Origin: Gemmatimonadota bacterium
GTDB lineage: Bacteria; Latescibacterota; UBA2968; GCA-2709665
Assembly (NCBI GenBank): GCA_028877215.1
Contig: JAPPFJ010000025.1
Span: 62,001 to 126,000, forward strand
DNA: 64,000 nt
Direction of reading: 5' to 3'
Shown: piece after piece, positions 8,613-17,919 of the stretch
How the letters are laid out: each line of letters opens with the position of its first letter
Numbering within the stretch: position 1 is the first letter of the stretch
The notes under the pieces: model-generated
Told to the model about the DNA's origin: nothing
The model's database searches: none
What the model saw: only the letters and a program-made list of their open reading frames with translations
Made by a program: the position numbers and the translations under genes

Positions 8613-8789
8613 TTGATCACGATCTGGGGTATCGGTATTTCGTTGGTGTTCCTTCTGTGCTATCTTGGACAGTCCGTTTCTTCCGGTATGGAAGGACGCC
8701 GGGCGAAACTGCTTCAATGGGGTTGCTGGCTGGTGGCAAGCAGCACCATGCTGTCCTGCTATCTGCTCACCCGTTCGTTTACGCAATGA
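8613..8789 (+). CDS. TTG-initiated 58-residue membrane microprotein
   Basis: A short frame starts with TTG at 8613, eight bases after a strong GAGGAGGACA site that overlaps the pcm stop, and runs to TGA at 8787-8789. The product begins MITIWGIGISLVFLLCYLG, a clear transmembrane helix, then has a Lys/Arg patch (GMEGRRAKLLQ) and a second hydrophobic stretch (GCWLVASSTMLSCYLL). This is a helical-hairpin membrane protein pattern. The stop overlaps the ATG of the DUF402 gene as ATGA (8786-8789), the usual sign of coupled translation. The family is not recognised. An ATG-only search would miss it and would instead extend the neighbouring gene upstream. Confidence 0.7.
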   Translation: MITIWGIGISLVFLLCYLGQSVSSGMEGRRAKLLQWGCWLVASSTMLSCYLLTRSFTQ

Positions 8790-9286
8790 AATTTCGTGAG
8801 ATTAAGCGGCATCTGGACAAACCGGATGCCGTTTTTGAATGTGACCCCATTGTGCGCACCGATGATTACGTGGTACTCAAATATGTGAATGCGCGGCCCG
8901 GCCGGGTTGGGGATCTTGTGATACACACCGGATCGGTAACATACGGATACTACCGGCGCGGGGCGGGGTATGTATTGTGGAAGATGCGCGATCCGGAAGG
9001 CCGGCTGCTGGGGCATCTCTTTCACATATGCAGGAATCTGATGGTCGGCGACCGCCAAGTGGACTACACCGACCTCATGCTGGACCTCTGGTTCGATCCT
9101 GACGGCCGGCTTACGGTACTCGATCGGGATGATCTGGAGACTTACAAGCAGCGTAACGGTCTGAGCAGGCAGGACGCGGAATGGATCGCGCTGCAGGAAC
9201 GTGCAATTGCCGACCACGTAGACGAGATTCTGGATGTCTTCGATGGCATTCTTGCCCTGGCGGATGCTGGATCAATCCCTGCGTGA
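8786..9286 (+). CDS. DUF402 domain protein (FomD/nucleotide phosphatase-like)
   Basis: The 166-residue protein starts at ATG 8786 within an ATGA overlap with the microprotein. It has the DUF402 core: ECDPIVRTDDYVVLKYVN, the VLWKMRDPEGRLLGHLFHICRN region, VDYTDLMLDLWFDPDG and LDRDDLETYKQRNGLS. In DUF402 proteins such as FomD and the Ntdp family this fold binds divalent metal through conserved Asp/Glu residues and hydrolyses nucleotide phosphates or CMP-linked compounds. The native substrate here is unknown. Its 3' end overlaps convergent galU by 15 bp. Confidence 0.75.
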   Translation: MKFREIKRHLDKPDAVFECDPIVRTDDYVVLKYVNARPGRVGDLVIHTGSVTYGYYRRGAGYVLWKMRDPEGRLLGHLFHICRNLMVGDRQVDYTDLMLDLWFDPDGRLTVLDRDDLETYKQRNGLSRQDAEWIALQERAIADHVDEILDVFDGILALADAGSIPA

Positions 9287-10168
9287 ATTTTCGGCGTCGG
9301 AGGACGGTGGCCGGACGGTTTTTTTCAGATATTCCCGGAAGGATTCGCCGACAACTGGGTGTGTCAGGGCAAACGAAACGGTCGTCTGAAGATACGAAAG
9401 CAGGTCGCCAACCGTGTGCCAGTCCCCGTTTACCGGACAAGCGTACACGGGGCGGGACTGGATCATCAGTTGAATGGCGTCGGTCAGTTGGTACTCGCCG
9501 CTGTCCGCCGGGTCGATGCGATTCAGAAAATCGAAAATATCGGGCTCGAAGATATAACGACCCAGGCAAGCGAGGTTCGAAGGCGCCCGCGCCGGTTCGG
9601 GTTTTTCCACGAGACCCTTGACGAGTCGTGCCCCGTTGATGGATTCGGACCGGATCACGCCGTAGCTGCCGACCTGTTCCCTTGTCACTTCCTTAACGGC
9701 CAGAATCGGCGCGCCGAGTTTGGCGTACTGATCCATCAGTTGCCCGATGCACGGGGTTCCCGACACAACCAGGTCGTCTCCGAACAAAACGGCGAACGGC
9801 TCGCAGCCGACGTGCCTGCGGGCCTTGAGGACGGCGTGTCCGGTTCCCAGAAGTTCCCTCTGTCTGAGATAGTGGATGTCGGCAAGTTGCTCGATGCGTT
9901 CGAGGGTGTCCAGCATCGAACGGTCGCCCCGCTTCCTCAGGGCGCTGTGGATCTCGACGTTGCGGTCGAAGTGGTCTTCTATCGCCCGTTTTCCTCTGCC
10001 TGTGATGATCAGAATGTCGTCGATACCGGCTTCGACCAGTTCTTCGATGATGTACTGGATCGCCGGTTTATCGACGACGGGCATCATCTCTTTGGGCAGG
10101 GCCTTGGTGGCCGGCAGCATGCGGCTGCCGTGGCCGGCAGCCGCGATCACCGCCTTGCGGATGTTCAA
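9272..10168 (-). CDS. galU: UTP-glucose-1-phosphate uridylyltransferase
   Basis: GalU makes UDP-glucose from UTP and glucose-1-phosphate for envelope polysaccharides and galactose metabolism. The nucleotidyltransferase motif AGHGSRMLPATKALPKEMMP near the N-terminus, FAVLFGDDLVV, VEKPEPARAPS and LGRYIFEPDIF are all present. I choose TTG at 10168 as the start because GGAGG stands seven bases upstream and the conserved IRKAVIAAAG follows at once (298 residues). An in-frame ATG at 10213 would add 15 unsupported residues. A divergent promoter region separates it from purN. Confidence 0.93.
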   Translation of the reverse strand: MNIRKAVIAAAGHGSRMLPATKALPKEMMPVVDKPAIQYIIEELVEAGIDDILIITGRGKRAIEDHFDRNVEIHSALRKRGDRSMLDTLERIEQLADIHYLRQRELLGTGHAVLKARRHVGCEPFAVLFGDDLVVSGTPCIGQLMDQYAKLGAPILAVKEVTREQVGSYGVIRSESINGARLVKGLVEKPEPARAPSNLACLGRYIFEPDIFDFLNRIDPADSGEYQLTDAIQLMIQSRPVYACPVNGDWHTVGDLLSYLQTTVSFALTHPVVGESFREYLKKTVRPPSSDAENSRRD

Positions 10169-10298
10169 AGACGACCTCCGGTTTGGTGCGACAGATGAGT
10201 AAGTACTTAACATATATCGGTTTAAATAAGGAATGTTGTCGTGTTATTGTCAAGTGTAATTTATCATTCGCACCGCCTGAACTTCACCTGTAAAGCCC

Positions 10299-10327
10299 TT
10301 GACATCGCACGTGCAATGGGTTATTTT
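10299..10327 (+). promoter_or_regulatory. Promoter for purN-mreBC
   Basis: TTGACA (10299-10304), 17-bp spacer and TATTTT (10322-10327). Transcription would begin near 10334, about 120 bases before the purN reading frame. The divergent galU side has a TTGACA at 10253-10248 on the minus strand with no convincing -10. The rest of the 10169-10452 gap shows no gene. Confidence 0.55.
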
Positions 10328-10452
10328 GGACTTGGCCGGGTCACTTGTCCCCGAGTCCCGCCGCCGTTCCCGCCGGAACGGTGACTTCCCGCGTTTCTAC
10401 ATCTTCCCCGCCGAATTATCTGTAGCAGCGTCAGCCATCGGACTGAACCCCC

Positions 10453-11115
10453 GTGTCGCAATGTGGAAGAGCGAAACAGTCTGGAGGGAATGCCGTCTAT
10501 TGCCTGGGCGTGCTGGCCTCGGGAGGCGGGACCAACCTGCAGGCGATACTCGACCGGTGCGCTTCGGGACGTCTCCCGGCGCGGGTGGGCGTCGTAATCG
10601 GCAATAACAGCCGATCCGGCGCACTTGCCCGTGCCAGGCGGGCGGGCGTTCCAGCGATACACCTCAGCGGAAGGACGCATCCGCGACCCGGCATTCTCGA
10701 CCGCGCGGTCGCTGAAACGCTCGGTTCGTACGGCGTCGATCTGGTGGTTCTTGCAGGTTATATGAAGAAACTCGGCCCAGTGACTCTCGAGATGTACAGA
10801 AACCGCATTGTCAATATACACCCCGCGCTCCTTCCGGCATTCGGCGGCAAGGGCATGTACGGGCAGCACGTCCACAGAGCCGTCGTCCGGAGCGGCGCGC
10901 AGGTTTCCGGAGCGACGGTGCATCTCGTGGACGAGGAATACGACACCGGTCCGATCATCCTGCAGCGCAGGGTCCGCGTCTCGCCCGAAGACACGCCCGA
11001 CTCCCTGGCAGGCAGGGTACTGGCCGTGGAGCACGAGTTGTATGCTGAAGCGATCCGATTGTTCGCAGAGGGAAGAATCAGGGTCGATGGCCGAAGGGTT
11101 CGAATATTAAACTAG
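10453..11115 (+). CDS. purN: Phosphoribosylglycinamide formyltransferase
   Basis: PurN transfers a formyl group from 10-formyl-tetrahydrofolate to GAR in purine synthesis. Diagnostic parts are LGVLASGGGTNLQAILD, VVIGNNSRSGALARA, the catalytic-Asn/His segment NIHPALLPAFGGKGMYG and SGATVHLVDEEYDTGPII with the catalytic Asp. The C-terminal helix is present. The start is uncertain: the open frame begins at GTG 10453 without an RBS, while a GGAGG at 10483-10487 precedes an ATG at 10490 in another frame. A one-base shift around 10500-10504 would give a normal N-terminus. The gene is followed immediately by an AGGAGG site and the PurC-tail-like microprotein. Confidence 0.92.
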   Translation: MSQCGRAKQSGGNAVYCLGVLASGGGTNLQAILDRCASGRLPARVGVVIGNNSRSGALARARRAGVPAIHLSGRTHPRPGILDRAVAETLGSYGVDLVVLAGYMKKLGPVTLEMYRNRIVNIHPALLPAFGGKGMYGQHVHRAVVRSGAQVSGATVHLVDEEYDTGPIILQRRVRVSPEDTPDSLAGRVLAVEHELYAEAIRLFAEGRIRVDGRRVRILN

Positions 11116-11131
11116 AGGAGGAATTACGTCC

Positions 11132-11314
11132 ATGGCCACGGCGTTGACGGAGGCAAGCTTGGACGGCGTGCCTTTCTTCGCAGGGGGTCGGGTCCATGAC
11201 TGTCTGGAAACCCTGGATTGGTACAAGACCACGCCGGAGCCTGAGCTTCCGGACGAAATTGTAGAGAAGACCCTGGACAAATATCGCCACGTTCGAAATC
11301 GTTTGTTCGGCTAA
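11132..11314 (+). CDS. 60-residue protein resembling the isolated C-terminal tail of SAICAR synthetase (PurC)
   Basis: The product reads VHDCLETLDWYKTTPEPELP and DEIVEKTLDKYRHVRNRLFG, closely resembling the last 40-45 residues of PurC (pattern F-x-R-D-x-L-E-x-x-x-W-x-K-x-x-P-x-P-E-LP-x-E-V-V-x-x-T-x-x-K-Y). The rest of PurC is absent: upstream is purN and downstream is mreB. It has its own AGGAGGA site (11117-11122) and ATG ten bases later, and it fits between purN and mreB with 21 bp on the right. It is either a relic of a purC gene that kept translation signals or a stand-alone small protein. In PurC the segment packs near the active site; by itself it would not be catalytic. Confidence 0.55.
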   Translation: MATALTEASLDGVPFFAGGRVHDCLETLDWYKTTPEPELPDEIVEKTLDKYRHVRNRLFG

Positions 11315-11335
11315 CCCGCTGGGGAACGAACCGCT

Positions 11336-12355
11336 ATGGCACTTTTTCTTTCCAGACTGCTGTCCAACGACATAGGGATCGACCTGGGTACGGCAAATAC
11401 CCTGGTTTACGTCAAAGGACAGAATATTGTGGTAGACGAGCCTTCAGTGGTCGCGCTGGAACGCAATTCCCACAAGCCGCTTGCCATTGGTTCTCACGCC
11501 AAGCAGATGATGGGGCGCCAGAACCCCGACATCGAGGTTATACGTCCTCTGCGTAACGGGGTTATTGCCGATTTCGACGTGACGGAAGAGATGCTTCGGC
11601 ATTTCATCCGAAAGGTACAGAAAAACAGGCTTCTCGTGCGTCCTCGGATCGTGATCTGCGTGCCTTCGGGGGTGACTGCCGTCGAGATGCGGGCCGTCAG
11701 GGAGTCCGCGGAGCGCGCGGGCGCCCGCGAGGTGTATATCATCACGGAGCCGATGGCCGCAGCCATCGGTATCGGGCTGCCCGTCGAAGAGGCGATGGGG
11801 TCGATGGTCATCGACATCGGAGGCGGAACCACCGAGATCGCGGTGATTGCCCTTTCGGGTATCGTGACCTCACGGTCAATCAAAACAGCCGGCGACGGGA
11901 TGAACCAGGCCATCATCACGATGCTGAGACGAAAACACAACCTTCTGGTTGGAGAACGGAGCGCGGAGCAGATCAAATGTGAAATCGGTTCCGCCGGGAA
12001 GCTGGACAGTGAATTCCAGCATCCGTGCCGCGGCCTTGATACAGTGAGTTTTATCCCGAAAACCATTGTTGTCGATTCGGTGGAAATTCGGGAGGCGCTG
12101 AACGGTACGGTGACTTCCATTCTGGAAGCGGTGCGGCAGACCCTGGAGCAGACGCCGCCTGAACTGGCAGCCGATATACTGGACAGGGGCATCATCATGA
12201 CGGGCGGCGGTGCGCTGCTGCGGGGACTGGATCGCAGGCTGATGGAAGAAACCGGTTTGCCCGTAATCGTGGCCGACGACCCGCTCACCTGTGTTGTCCG
12301 CGGTACCGGGCGCGTTCTTGAAAATATCGACCAGTATCAGAAAATGCTCTTGTAG
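11336..12355 (+). CDS. mreB: Rod shape-determining protein MreB
   Basis: MreB is the bacterial actin that guides the cell wall elongation machinery along the inner membrane. The 339-residue protein shows the actin-fold ATP motifs: DIGIDLGTANTLVYVKG (phosphate 1), MVIDIGGGTTEIAVIALSG (phosphate 2) and MTGGGALLRGLDRRL (adenosine). The N-terminal MALFLSRLLS could be the membrane-binding amphipathic helix. It is followed by mreC 22 bp later. Together they predict a rod or curved cell. Confidence 0.97.
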   Translation: MALFLSRLLSNDIGIDLGTANTLVYVKGQNIVVDEPSVVALERNSHKPLAIGSHAKQMMGRQNPDIEVIRPLRNGVIADFDVTEEMLRHFIRKVQKNRLLVRPRIVICVPSGVTAVEMRAVRESAERAGAREVYIITEPMAAAIGIGLPVEEAMGSMVIDIGGGTTEIAVIALSGIVTSRSIKTAGDGMNQAIITMLRRKHNLLVGERSAEQIKCEIGSAGKLDSEFQHPCRGLDTVSFIPKTIVVDSVEIREALNGTVTSILEAVRQTLEQTPPELAADILDRGIIMTGGGALLRGLDRRLMEETGLPVIVADDPLTCVVRGTGRVLENIDQYQKMLL

Positions 12356-12377
12356 TCGATAACGCTTTGGATGACCG

Positions 12378-13187
12378 ATGCAGTGGCTGTTCGTTTTTTT
12401 GCGCGCACACGGTGCCTACGTTGTACTGGGCGTGGCCGTCCTTGTGTCGTTCGGTCTCATGGCGCTCGGCCGGTCCGACGGGGTTGCGTTGGCGAGGGGC
12501 ATCGCAACCGGTCTCATGAAAGCCGGGCACGGATTGTTCACATGGCCGATGGAACTCTCCAGGCTTGGCCATGAGAATCGTATTCTGCGGGATCAGAACC
12601 TGCGCATCTCGCTCGAATTGCTCGAACTCCGCGAAGCGCGGATGGAGAATCTCCGGCTTCGTGCGATGCTCGACTTTCGTACCAAGGCGGAAGGCACCTA
12701 TCTGGTGGCGAGGGTGGTCGCCAGGGACCCGAACCGCGTATTGAACACCGTGCTTCTGGATCTGGGTGAGACGGACGGGGTGAGGAAACGCATGCCGGTG
12801 GTAACCGCGGACGGGCTTGTCGGACGCGTGCTCGAGGTGCACCCGCAAACAGCCGTGGTTCAACTGTTGCTGGATCGCAATTGCAGGGTGAGCGCGATCG
12901 TGCAGCGCGATGAGCGGACCTCGGGTATCGTTACGTGCGAAAACGGCAGGTTTTTTCTAAAACACGTGCCTGTGCGCAGCGAGGTGTCCGAAGGCGACAG
13001 GATTATCTCCTCGGGCCTGGGGGGTGTGTTTCCCAAGGGGCTTCTTATCGGCATGGTATCACGGGTGGGAGAACACGATCAGGCACTTTTCAGAGACGTC
13101 CGGCTGATTCCCAGCGTTGATTTTTTCAATCTGGAGGAAGTCTTCGTCCTGAAGTCCACGGCTGTGGAGGATGGCAGAACGGGTTGA
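12378..13187 (+). CDS. mreC: Rod shape-determining protein MreC
   Basis: MreC is a bitopic periplasmic protein that links MreB to PBP2/RodA. The 269-residue product has an N-terminal transmembrane helix (about residues 8-28), a coiled coil rich in Leu/Glu/Arg (about 60-100) and two beta domains with ARVVARDPNRVLNTVLLDLG, GLVGRVLEVHPQTAVVQLLLD and RIISSGLGGVFPKGLLIG, all typical. Length is normal. No mreD, mrdA or rodA follows; the next gene is convergent, and a terminator lies inside that gene's 3' end. Confidence 0.95.
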   Translation: MQWLFVFLRAHGAYVVLGVAVLVSFGLMALGRSDGVALARGIATGLMKAGHGLFTWPMELSRLGHENRILRDQNLRISLELLELREARMENLRLRAMLDFRTKAEGTYLVARVVARDPNRVLNTVLLDLGETDGVRKRMPVVTADGLVGRVLEVHPQTAVVQLLLDRNCRVSAIVQRDERTSGIVTCENGRFFLKHVPVRSEVSEGDRIISSGLGGVFPKGLLIGMVSRVGEHDQALFRDVRLIPSVDFFNLEEVFVLKSTAVEDGRTG

Positions 13188-13224
13188 GCGCATCGGGCGC
13201 CGTGCTACCGTGCGGCGCGCCGCT

Positions 13225-14706
13225 TTACCCTTGCCCGGAACGGTCGGCTTTCTTAATTTCCCTGAGGCGTTTGGCATCAGGGGTTTTTTTATAGTATGCA
13301 TCCAGTGGAAAACAGCCCGATATCAACCCGTTTCTTGGCGCGGTCGTGCAATCGCTGAACGTCCGACAGAGTACACGCGTGTTCAGTTTTCCTTTCCTGA
13401 GGACGTCCAGCGGAAGCTGCGGATAGGAGAGGGCCATCCTGCCCAGACCGATAAAGTCGACCTGTTTGTCGCGTACCAGTGGCTGAGCGACGTGTGGCAG
13501 AAATTCCTGAAGATAAGAATAGCCCGTACCCACGACGATCAGGTTGGGATTCCGCGCCTTGATGCGCCGAACGACGTCGACCTGTCGCGCGACGCCAACG
13601 AGTGGGTCTTCGGGAGGCTGGTATCCGTCTGAAGGCGGATAGTACGCAGGGCGCTGGATGTGGGGATTGTAGTACGGGCTGCCGGCCGAAAGATTGACCA
13701 GCCGTATATCCAGATGCTCGAGTAAATCCAGAAACTGACAGGGTTCGGTGAGGTCCGTAACAACGGGATTTAACGGGTTGGCGCCAAATCCGAATGCGTA
13801 AGGCAGACAGTGGCGAAAATCCTCCGGTATGCCGGGCCCCTTCCTGCGACCGTCAGACCGTTCCGGATCCGGCCGGAACGGAACAAAGTCGAATGCGCTC
13901 AGTCGCACACCGATCCGGAGATCCGGAGCAACGGCACGGATGCCCTGTACAATCTCCCGGAGAAAGCGAGTCCGATTCTCGAGCGTGCCTCCATAGGGAC
14001 CGTCGCGTGAGACGGCGCTCAGGAATTCGTGCCCCAGATACCCGTGGCAGTGCTTGATGTCCACGAAATGGTAGCCCAGTTCAGCCGCCATTCGTGCAGC
14101 CTTGATGTAGTCGTCTATTACGGATCGTATCTCCGCGTCTGACATCACGGGGTGGTTCGGATCCACGCCGAACCTGGAATCGAGGATGGGATGCCTGTAC
14201 AGAATTCGGGGTTCCATCCCCCTATCGTGAGTGGGCCGACAGAACCGTCCCGAGTGCGTGAGTTGCAGCCCGACCACCAGGTCGTTCGTGCTGCCAACGT
14301 GTTGCCGGTGGGTTGCTCGAAGGATTTCCAGCAGTTCGGCGAGGCCGCGCCGGGTATGGTCCGCCGCGTAAAGCTGGTTGGGGTTTGCGCGGGCTTCGGG
14401 TCGAACGGCGATCGCCTCGCCTCCCCAGATCAGTTTTGCTCCGCTAAGTCCGAAATGACGCCACCGGCGCCGCGTGAAATCCGAAGGATTGCCATCGGTG
14501 AGCCCGTCCCATCCCTCCATCGGATGGATGGCAAACCGATTGCCGATGGATGCCGGGTCGAAAGGAAACGGCTGCGCCAGGGGTGACTCGGGCGCCGTGA
14601 GGATGTCCACGTCGCATGGCAACTTCAGACAGAGGGCCTCGACCCGTCTCTGAAATGCCTCGATGGTCTTCAGGTGTCCGATACGGACGATGTCTCCGCC
14701 TGGCAT
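13225..14706 (-). CDS. NADH:flavin oxidoreductase, Old Yellow Enzyme / 2,4-dienoyl-CoA reductase-like TIM barrel
   Basis: Starting at ATG 14706 the protein has 493 residues. Landmarks are [15 protein letters not shown] (FMN-binding N-terminal loop), [33 protein letters not shown] (substrate His/Asn equivalents), [14 protein letters not shown] and [17 protein letters not shown]. The C-terminal tail has [20 protein letters not shown], a cysteine pattern like that used for the 4Fe-4S cluster of the dienoyl-CoA reductase branch, although no flavodoxin-like second domain follows. It reduces an activated double bond; the substrate is unknown. It starts the accessory catabolic cluster and is divergent to the transglutaminase gene. 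Confidence 0.85.
   Translation of the reverse strand: MPGGDIVRIGHLKTIEAFQRRVEALCLKLPCDVDILTAPESPLAQPFPFDPASIGNRFAIHPMEGWDGLTDGNPSDFTRRRWRHFGLSGAKLIWGGEAIAVRPEARANPNQLYAADHTRRGLAELLEILRATHRQHVGSTNDLVVGLQLTHSGRFCRPTHDRGMEPRILYRHPILDSRFGVDPNHPVMSDAEIRSVIDDYIKAARMAAELGYHFVDIKHCHGYLGHEFLSAVSRDGPYGGTLENRTRFLREIVQGIRAVAPDLRIGVRLSAFDFVPFRPDPERSDGRRKGPGIPEDFRHCLPYAFGFGANPLNPVVTDLTEPCQFLDLLEHLDIRLVNLSAGSPYYNPHIQRPAYYPPSDGYQPPEDPLVGVARQVDVVRRIKARNPNLIVVGTGYSYLQEFLPHVAQPLVRDKQVDFIGLGRMALSYPQLPLDVLRKGKLNTRVLCRTFSDCTTAPRNGLISGCFPLDAYYKKTPDAKRLREIKKADRSGQG
13260..13290 (+). terminator. Rho-independent terminator for mreBC, embedded in the convergent gene
   Basis: Arms 13260-13268 and 13274-13282 pair with one mismatch around a short loop and are followed by seven T at 13284-13290 on the plus strand. 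It lies inside the last codons of the OYE gene on the other strand (its [11 protein letters not shown] tail), so coding and termination signals share the same DNA. Confidence 0.65.
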
Positions 14707-14972
14707 GAGTACATCCCTGCTGTGGTCATGCTTGGACTCGGTTCTCTTGAAGCCGGCTCTCCCGCCTCGCTTCGGCATCGTTACAGATGTTTTAGTGAAA
14801 TGCAGGCTACGCAGTTCGTTTTGGAGCGTCGGCGCCAGGCATTCAACCTGCCGGCCGACAGGGGTATCGGAATTCGTGCGGACACGCCGCTGTCGCGGGC
14901 CAGACGAGTGGGTTACCAATATAGTGAAACGCCTATGACGGCGCAAATCACCTATGGCAAAGGGAGGCGGGC

Positions 14973-16907
14973 ATGACGTTGGCGCACGGCACCAGAGTCT
15001 GGCGCTCCCGCCGTGATTTCGTTGCGTGTACAGGCAGGGGAATCTCCGTGCCGGGAGACACCGTCCGCCTGAGGCGGGGGGTTACGGTCGCGGACGAAAT
15101 GGGCAACTGCAGCAGGAACGATCGGGAGGAAGTCTTTGGGCTTCGGCAGGCACGGAAGATATTCTACATCCCGACGACCGGAGCGTCCCGCGCGCTGCTG
15201 TGCCCGTATCTCCTTTGTGACAGTGATGACGGCGAGATGGAGGTCGTGGTTAACGGCCACGCACTGAGGGTCTGCTGGACCGGCGACCGTGACTATTGGC
15301 GGGACCGGTGGCGGCCACAGGAAATACCCGTCGACTGGCTCCGTTCCGGTCGAAACGAGGTGACTTTCAAGGCCGTAGACGACGCGGTCTGGACACTGCT
15401 GGTAGAGGAGAGTGTCCAGCCGCGGCGAAGTGCCGTAAGTGAAGACGGCGGTCAGACGTGGCGTACCGAATCGATCGGCGTCAACGACCGCGCTCGCGGA
15501 GAATATATGGTTCGGCTCTGGCTGGACCAATATGCGGAGCAGGGCCAGATCTGTTCCAACGCCGTGGACTTGCTCGGCCTTGTAACCAGGGGAGGGATTG
15601 CCGCCGCGGGACCCGTCGACGCTATTCGTCTGTCGGCCGACGTCAGGACGCCCGAGGGTTGTAACGCGGCATTGGAGTGGCGCGGCGGGCCATGTCCGGC
15701 ATACTGCCCGAAATCGTGGACGGCGTGGGCGCCGGCATCCGATTCGATCGTGCCGGGCGTCGTCGTCAGGTTCCTGCAGTGGCGTCTCGTCCTGCGGACC
15801 GATCAGCCGTCGAAGACGCCGGAGGTGGATGCTGTATCGCTGACGGTCACGGCAGGGGTTGAAGTGCCGGCGGCCTGTATCGTCGGTTCGGAAAACCCTG
15901 CGCTGGTCCGCAGTTCCTACCGGTTTTCTCATTTGCCGGCCGATTCAGAACGGGGACGGATCCTGCGGGAACGCTGGCATCTTGACGAGGTCATCCGACC
16001 CGCAAGAACCGAGTTCGAGGCGTTCCTGCATTTGCGACAGTGGGTGAGGGAGCAGTGGGAAGATGGGTGGAACATGGGTGCCATCGAATTCTGCCCTCCG
16101 TGGGACGCCATGGTTATACTGAGTCTCGCGAGTCGCAAACTGAGCCTCGGAATGTGCACGCACTATGCGACCGTGATGTCACATTGCGCTGCAGCGCTGG
16201 GATTTACGGCTCGAACTCAAATCATGCGTTCACATTGCATCAACGAAGTCTGGTCGAACCGGCACGGCAAGTGGGTGGCCATGGACGTCGGTGGAGATTC
16301 CAACGACGAGACGAAATTCACGTATCATTTCGAACGCCGGGGGATGCCGCTCTCAGCGCTGGAAGCGCACCGCGCCTGGGTGGAGGAAGATTTCGCGGAC
16401 GTAAAGATCGTCCCGGAACCGCCGCCGGCGGTAGCCGGGCAGTTTCAGGTGGCAAAGCGGTTGGCATTGTTCGAACGATTCATGATCTCACTTCGGAACG
16501 ACGAACTGGAAACGATGGGTCCGGGAGAGCCCGAACATGGGAAGGTCTCGTACCATTTTAACAGATATCTGTTCTGGCAGGACCCGGATACAACGCCGTT
16601 GCCATGGTTTTCCGAACATACGGAGCGACCCGGCGACCTCTACTGGACTCCGAATCGGGCCGAGATACATCTCCAACAGACAGACGAACCGGATTTGCTT
16701 CGCGTCTTGCTGGATACGGAAACCGCGAACTTCAGGGGGTTCGAGATTAGCATCGATAACGGAGCCTGGCAGGAAAAAGGGGAGGCCGCTTTCGACTGGC
16801 GCCTGAATCCGCGGGTGAACACGCTGTCCGCGAGGCCGGTGAATGCGTTCGGGCGCCGCGGGGCGGAGAGTACCGTCGTTGTCCGTGCCGGCGACATTTC
16901 GGGTTGA
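14973..16907 (+). CDS. Transglutaminase-like cysteine peptidase-fold protein with N-terminal beta domains
   Basis: The 644-residue protein contains a transglutaminase core: [18 protein letters not shown], then [20 protein letters not shown] with the nucleophile Cys395, [19 protein letters not shown] giving the His and Asp of the triad. The N-terminal 300 residues look like beta-sandwich domains found beside glycoside-binding modules, and residues about 560-640 a fibronectin-like domain. No signal peptide is obvious. Start ATG 14973 has GGGAGG seven bases upstream. The gene is followed by two CE7-type esterase genes with 25 and 57 bp spacing. It may hydrolyse or cross-link an amide; the substrate is unknown. 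Confidence 0.8.
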   Translation: MTLAHGTRVWRSRRDFVACTGRGISVPGDTVRLRRGVTVADEMGNCSRNDREEVFGLRQARKIFYIPTTGASRALLCPYLLCDSDDGEMEVVVNGHALRVCWTGDRDYWRDRWRPQEIPVDWLRSGRNEVTFKAVDDAVWTLLVEESVQPRRSAVSEDGGQTWRTESIGVNDRARGEYMVRLWLDQYAEQGQICSNAVDLLGLVTRGGIAAAGPVDAIRLSADVRTPEGCNAALEWRGGPCPAYCPKSWTAWAPASDSIVPGVVVRFLQWRLVLRTDQPSKTPEVDAVSLTVTAGVEVPAACIVGSENPALVRSSYRFSHLPADSERGRILRERWHLDEVIRPARTEFEAFLHLRQWVREQWEDGWNMGAIEFCPPWDAMVILSLASRKLSLGMCTHYATVMSHCAAALGFTARTQIMRSHCINEVWSNRHGKWVAMDVGGDSNDETKFTYHFERRGMPLSALEAHRAWVEEDFADVKIVPEPPPAVAGQFQVAKRLALFERFMISLRNDELETMGPGEPEHGKVSYHFNRYLFWQDPDTTPLPWFSEHTERPGDLYWTPNRAEIHLQQTDEPDLLRVLLDTETANFRGFEISIDNGAWQEKGEAAFDWRLNPRVNTLSARPVNAFGRRGAESTVVVRAGDISG

Positions 16908-16932
16908 GGGTTCGCGGACGGACGGAGGCTGA

Positions 16933-17862
16933 ATGAACGGTATTGCAATTCAGGATTACGGTACATCAATGGCGCGCCCCGGAGACTTCGATGCGTTCTG
17001 GGACGACGTGCTCGATACGGCGGACCGTATTCCTCTGAACAGCTCGGTGGCGCACAGCACGCTACGGTCAACGCCCGAAGTGGACGTGTATGACGTCCAC
17101 TTTGACAGCATCGACGGTGTCCGGATCGCGGGCTGGTACTGCCTGCCCGCGAAACGCACGGAGACGCTGCCTGCGATTCTGCAGGTTCCCGGGTATATCG
17201 GGGAGCCGCGATTGCCAAAACAGGAGGCCCTGAGGGGATACGCGGTTTTCAGCGTCGCTCCGCGGGGAAAACTCCGAAGCAACGGACAGTTCAACCCCGG
17301 ATATCCGGGGCTGTTGACGCACAATATCGTAGATCGGCACACCTATTCGTATCGCGGGTTTTATATCGATGCCGTGCGCGGGTTCGACTTTCTGGCCAGC
17401 AGGACGGAGGTGGATTCAGAGCGGATCGGCGTGACCGGGAGCAGCCAGGGCGGCGGCCTGACGTTTGTGGTTGCCGCGCTCAGGGACCCGAGGGCCGGAG
17501 CCGCGGGAGCGCCCTATCTGTGCGGGTTCATGGATGCGATCCAACTCACGCATACCTATCCCTACCAGGAAATACGTGACTATCTGAGGCTGTATCCCGA
17601 GAGGGAGTCCGCTGTGAGCAGGACGCTGGCATATTTCGACGGAATTCACTTCGGCCCGCGGATTTCGTGCCCGATTATCGTCAACGTGGGCCTGCAGGAC
17701 AATATCTGCCCGCCCGAAACCGGATACGCGGCATACCGGGCGATTGCGTCGAATGACAAGCGAATCTACGCATACGACGGCCACGGACACGATGCGGGCG
17801 TCGTGGAGCACGGCGCCGTGATCCACGCATTCTTCGAGAAACATCTGAAGAATCACGCATGA
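16933..17862 (+). CDS. Acetyl-xylan-esterase-like alpha/beta hydrolase (carbohydrate esterase family 7)
   Basis: The 309-residue protein belongs to the AXE1/CE7 type that removes acetyl groups from short sugar chains or small acetylated molecules. The triad is intact: Ser171 in TGSSQGGGL, Asp256 in NVGLQDNICPPET and His286 in YDGHGHDAG. The RGKLRSNGQF and GFMDAIQLTHTYPYQEIRDYL segments match CE7 proteins. No signal peptide, so it is likely cytosolic. It precedes a related but catalytically degraded copy (17920-18825). Confidence 0.88.
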   Translation: MNGIAIQDYGTSMARPGDFDAFWDDVLDTADRIPLNSSVAHSTLRSTPEVDVYDVHFDSIDGVRIAGWYCLPAKRTETLPAILQVPGYIGEPRLPKQEALRGYAVFSVAPRGKLRSNGQFNPGYPGLLTHNIVDRHTYSYRGFYIDAVRGFDFLASRTEVDSERIGVTGSSQGGGLTFVVAALRDPRAGAAGAPYLCGFMDAIQLTHTYPYQEIRDYLRLYPERESAVSRTLAYFDGIHFGPRISCPIIVNVGLQDNICPPETGYAAYRAIASNDKRIYAYDGHGHDAGVVEHGAVIHAFFEKHLKNHA

Positions 17863-17919
17863 CGTTGGATCCGGGGGGCAGGCCTCTATCTGCACTCCTG
17901 GAGCAAGGAGAACGCGTCG

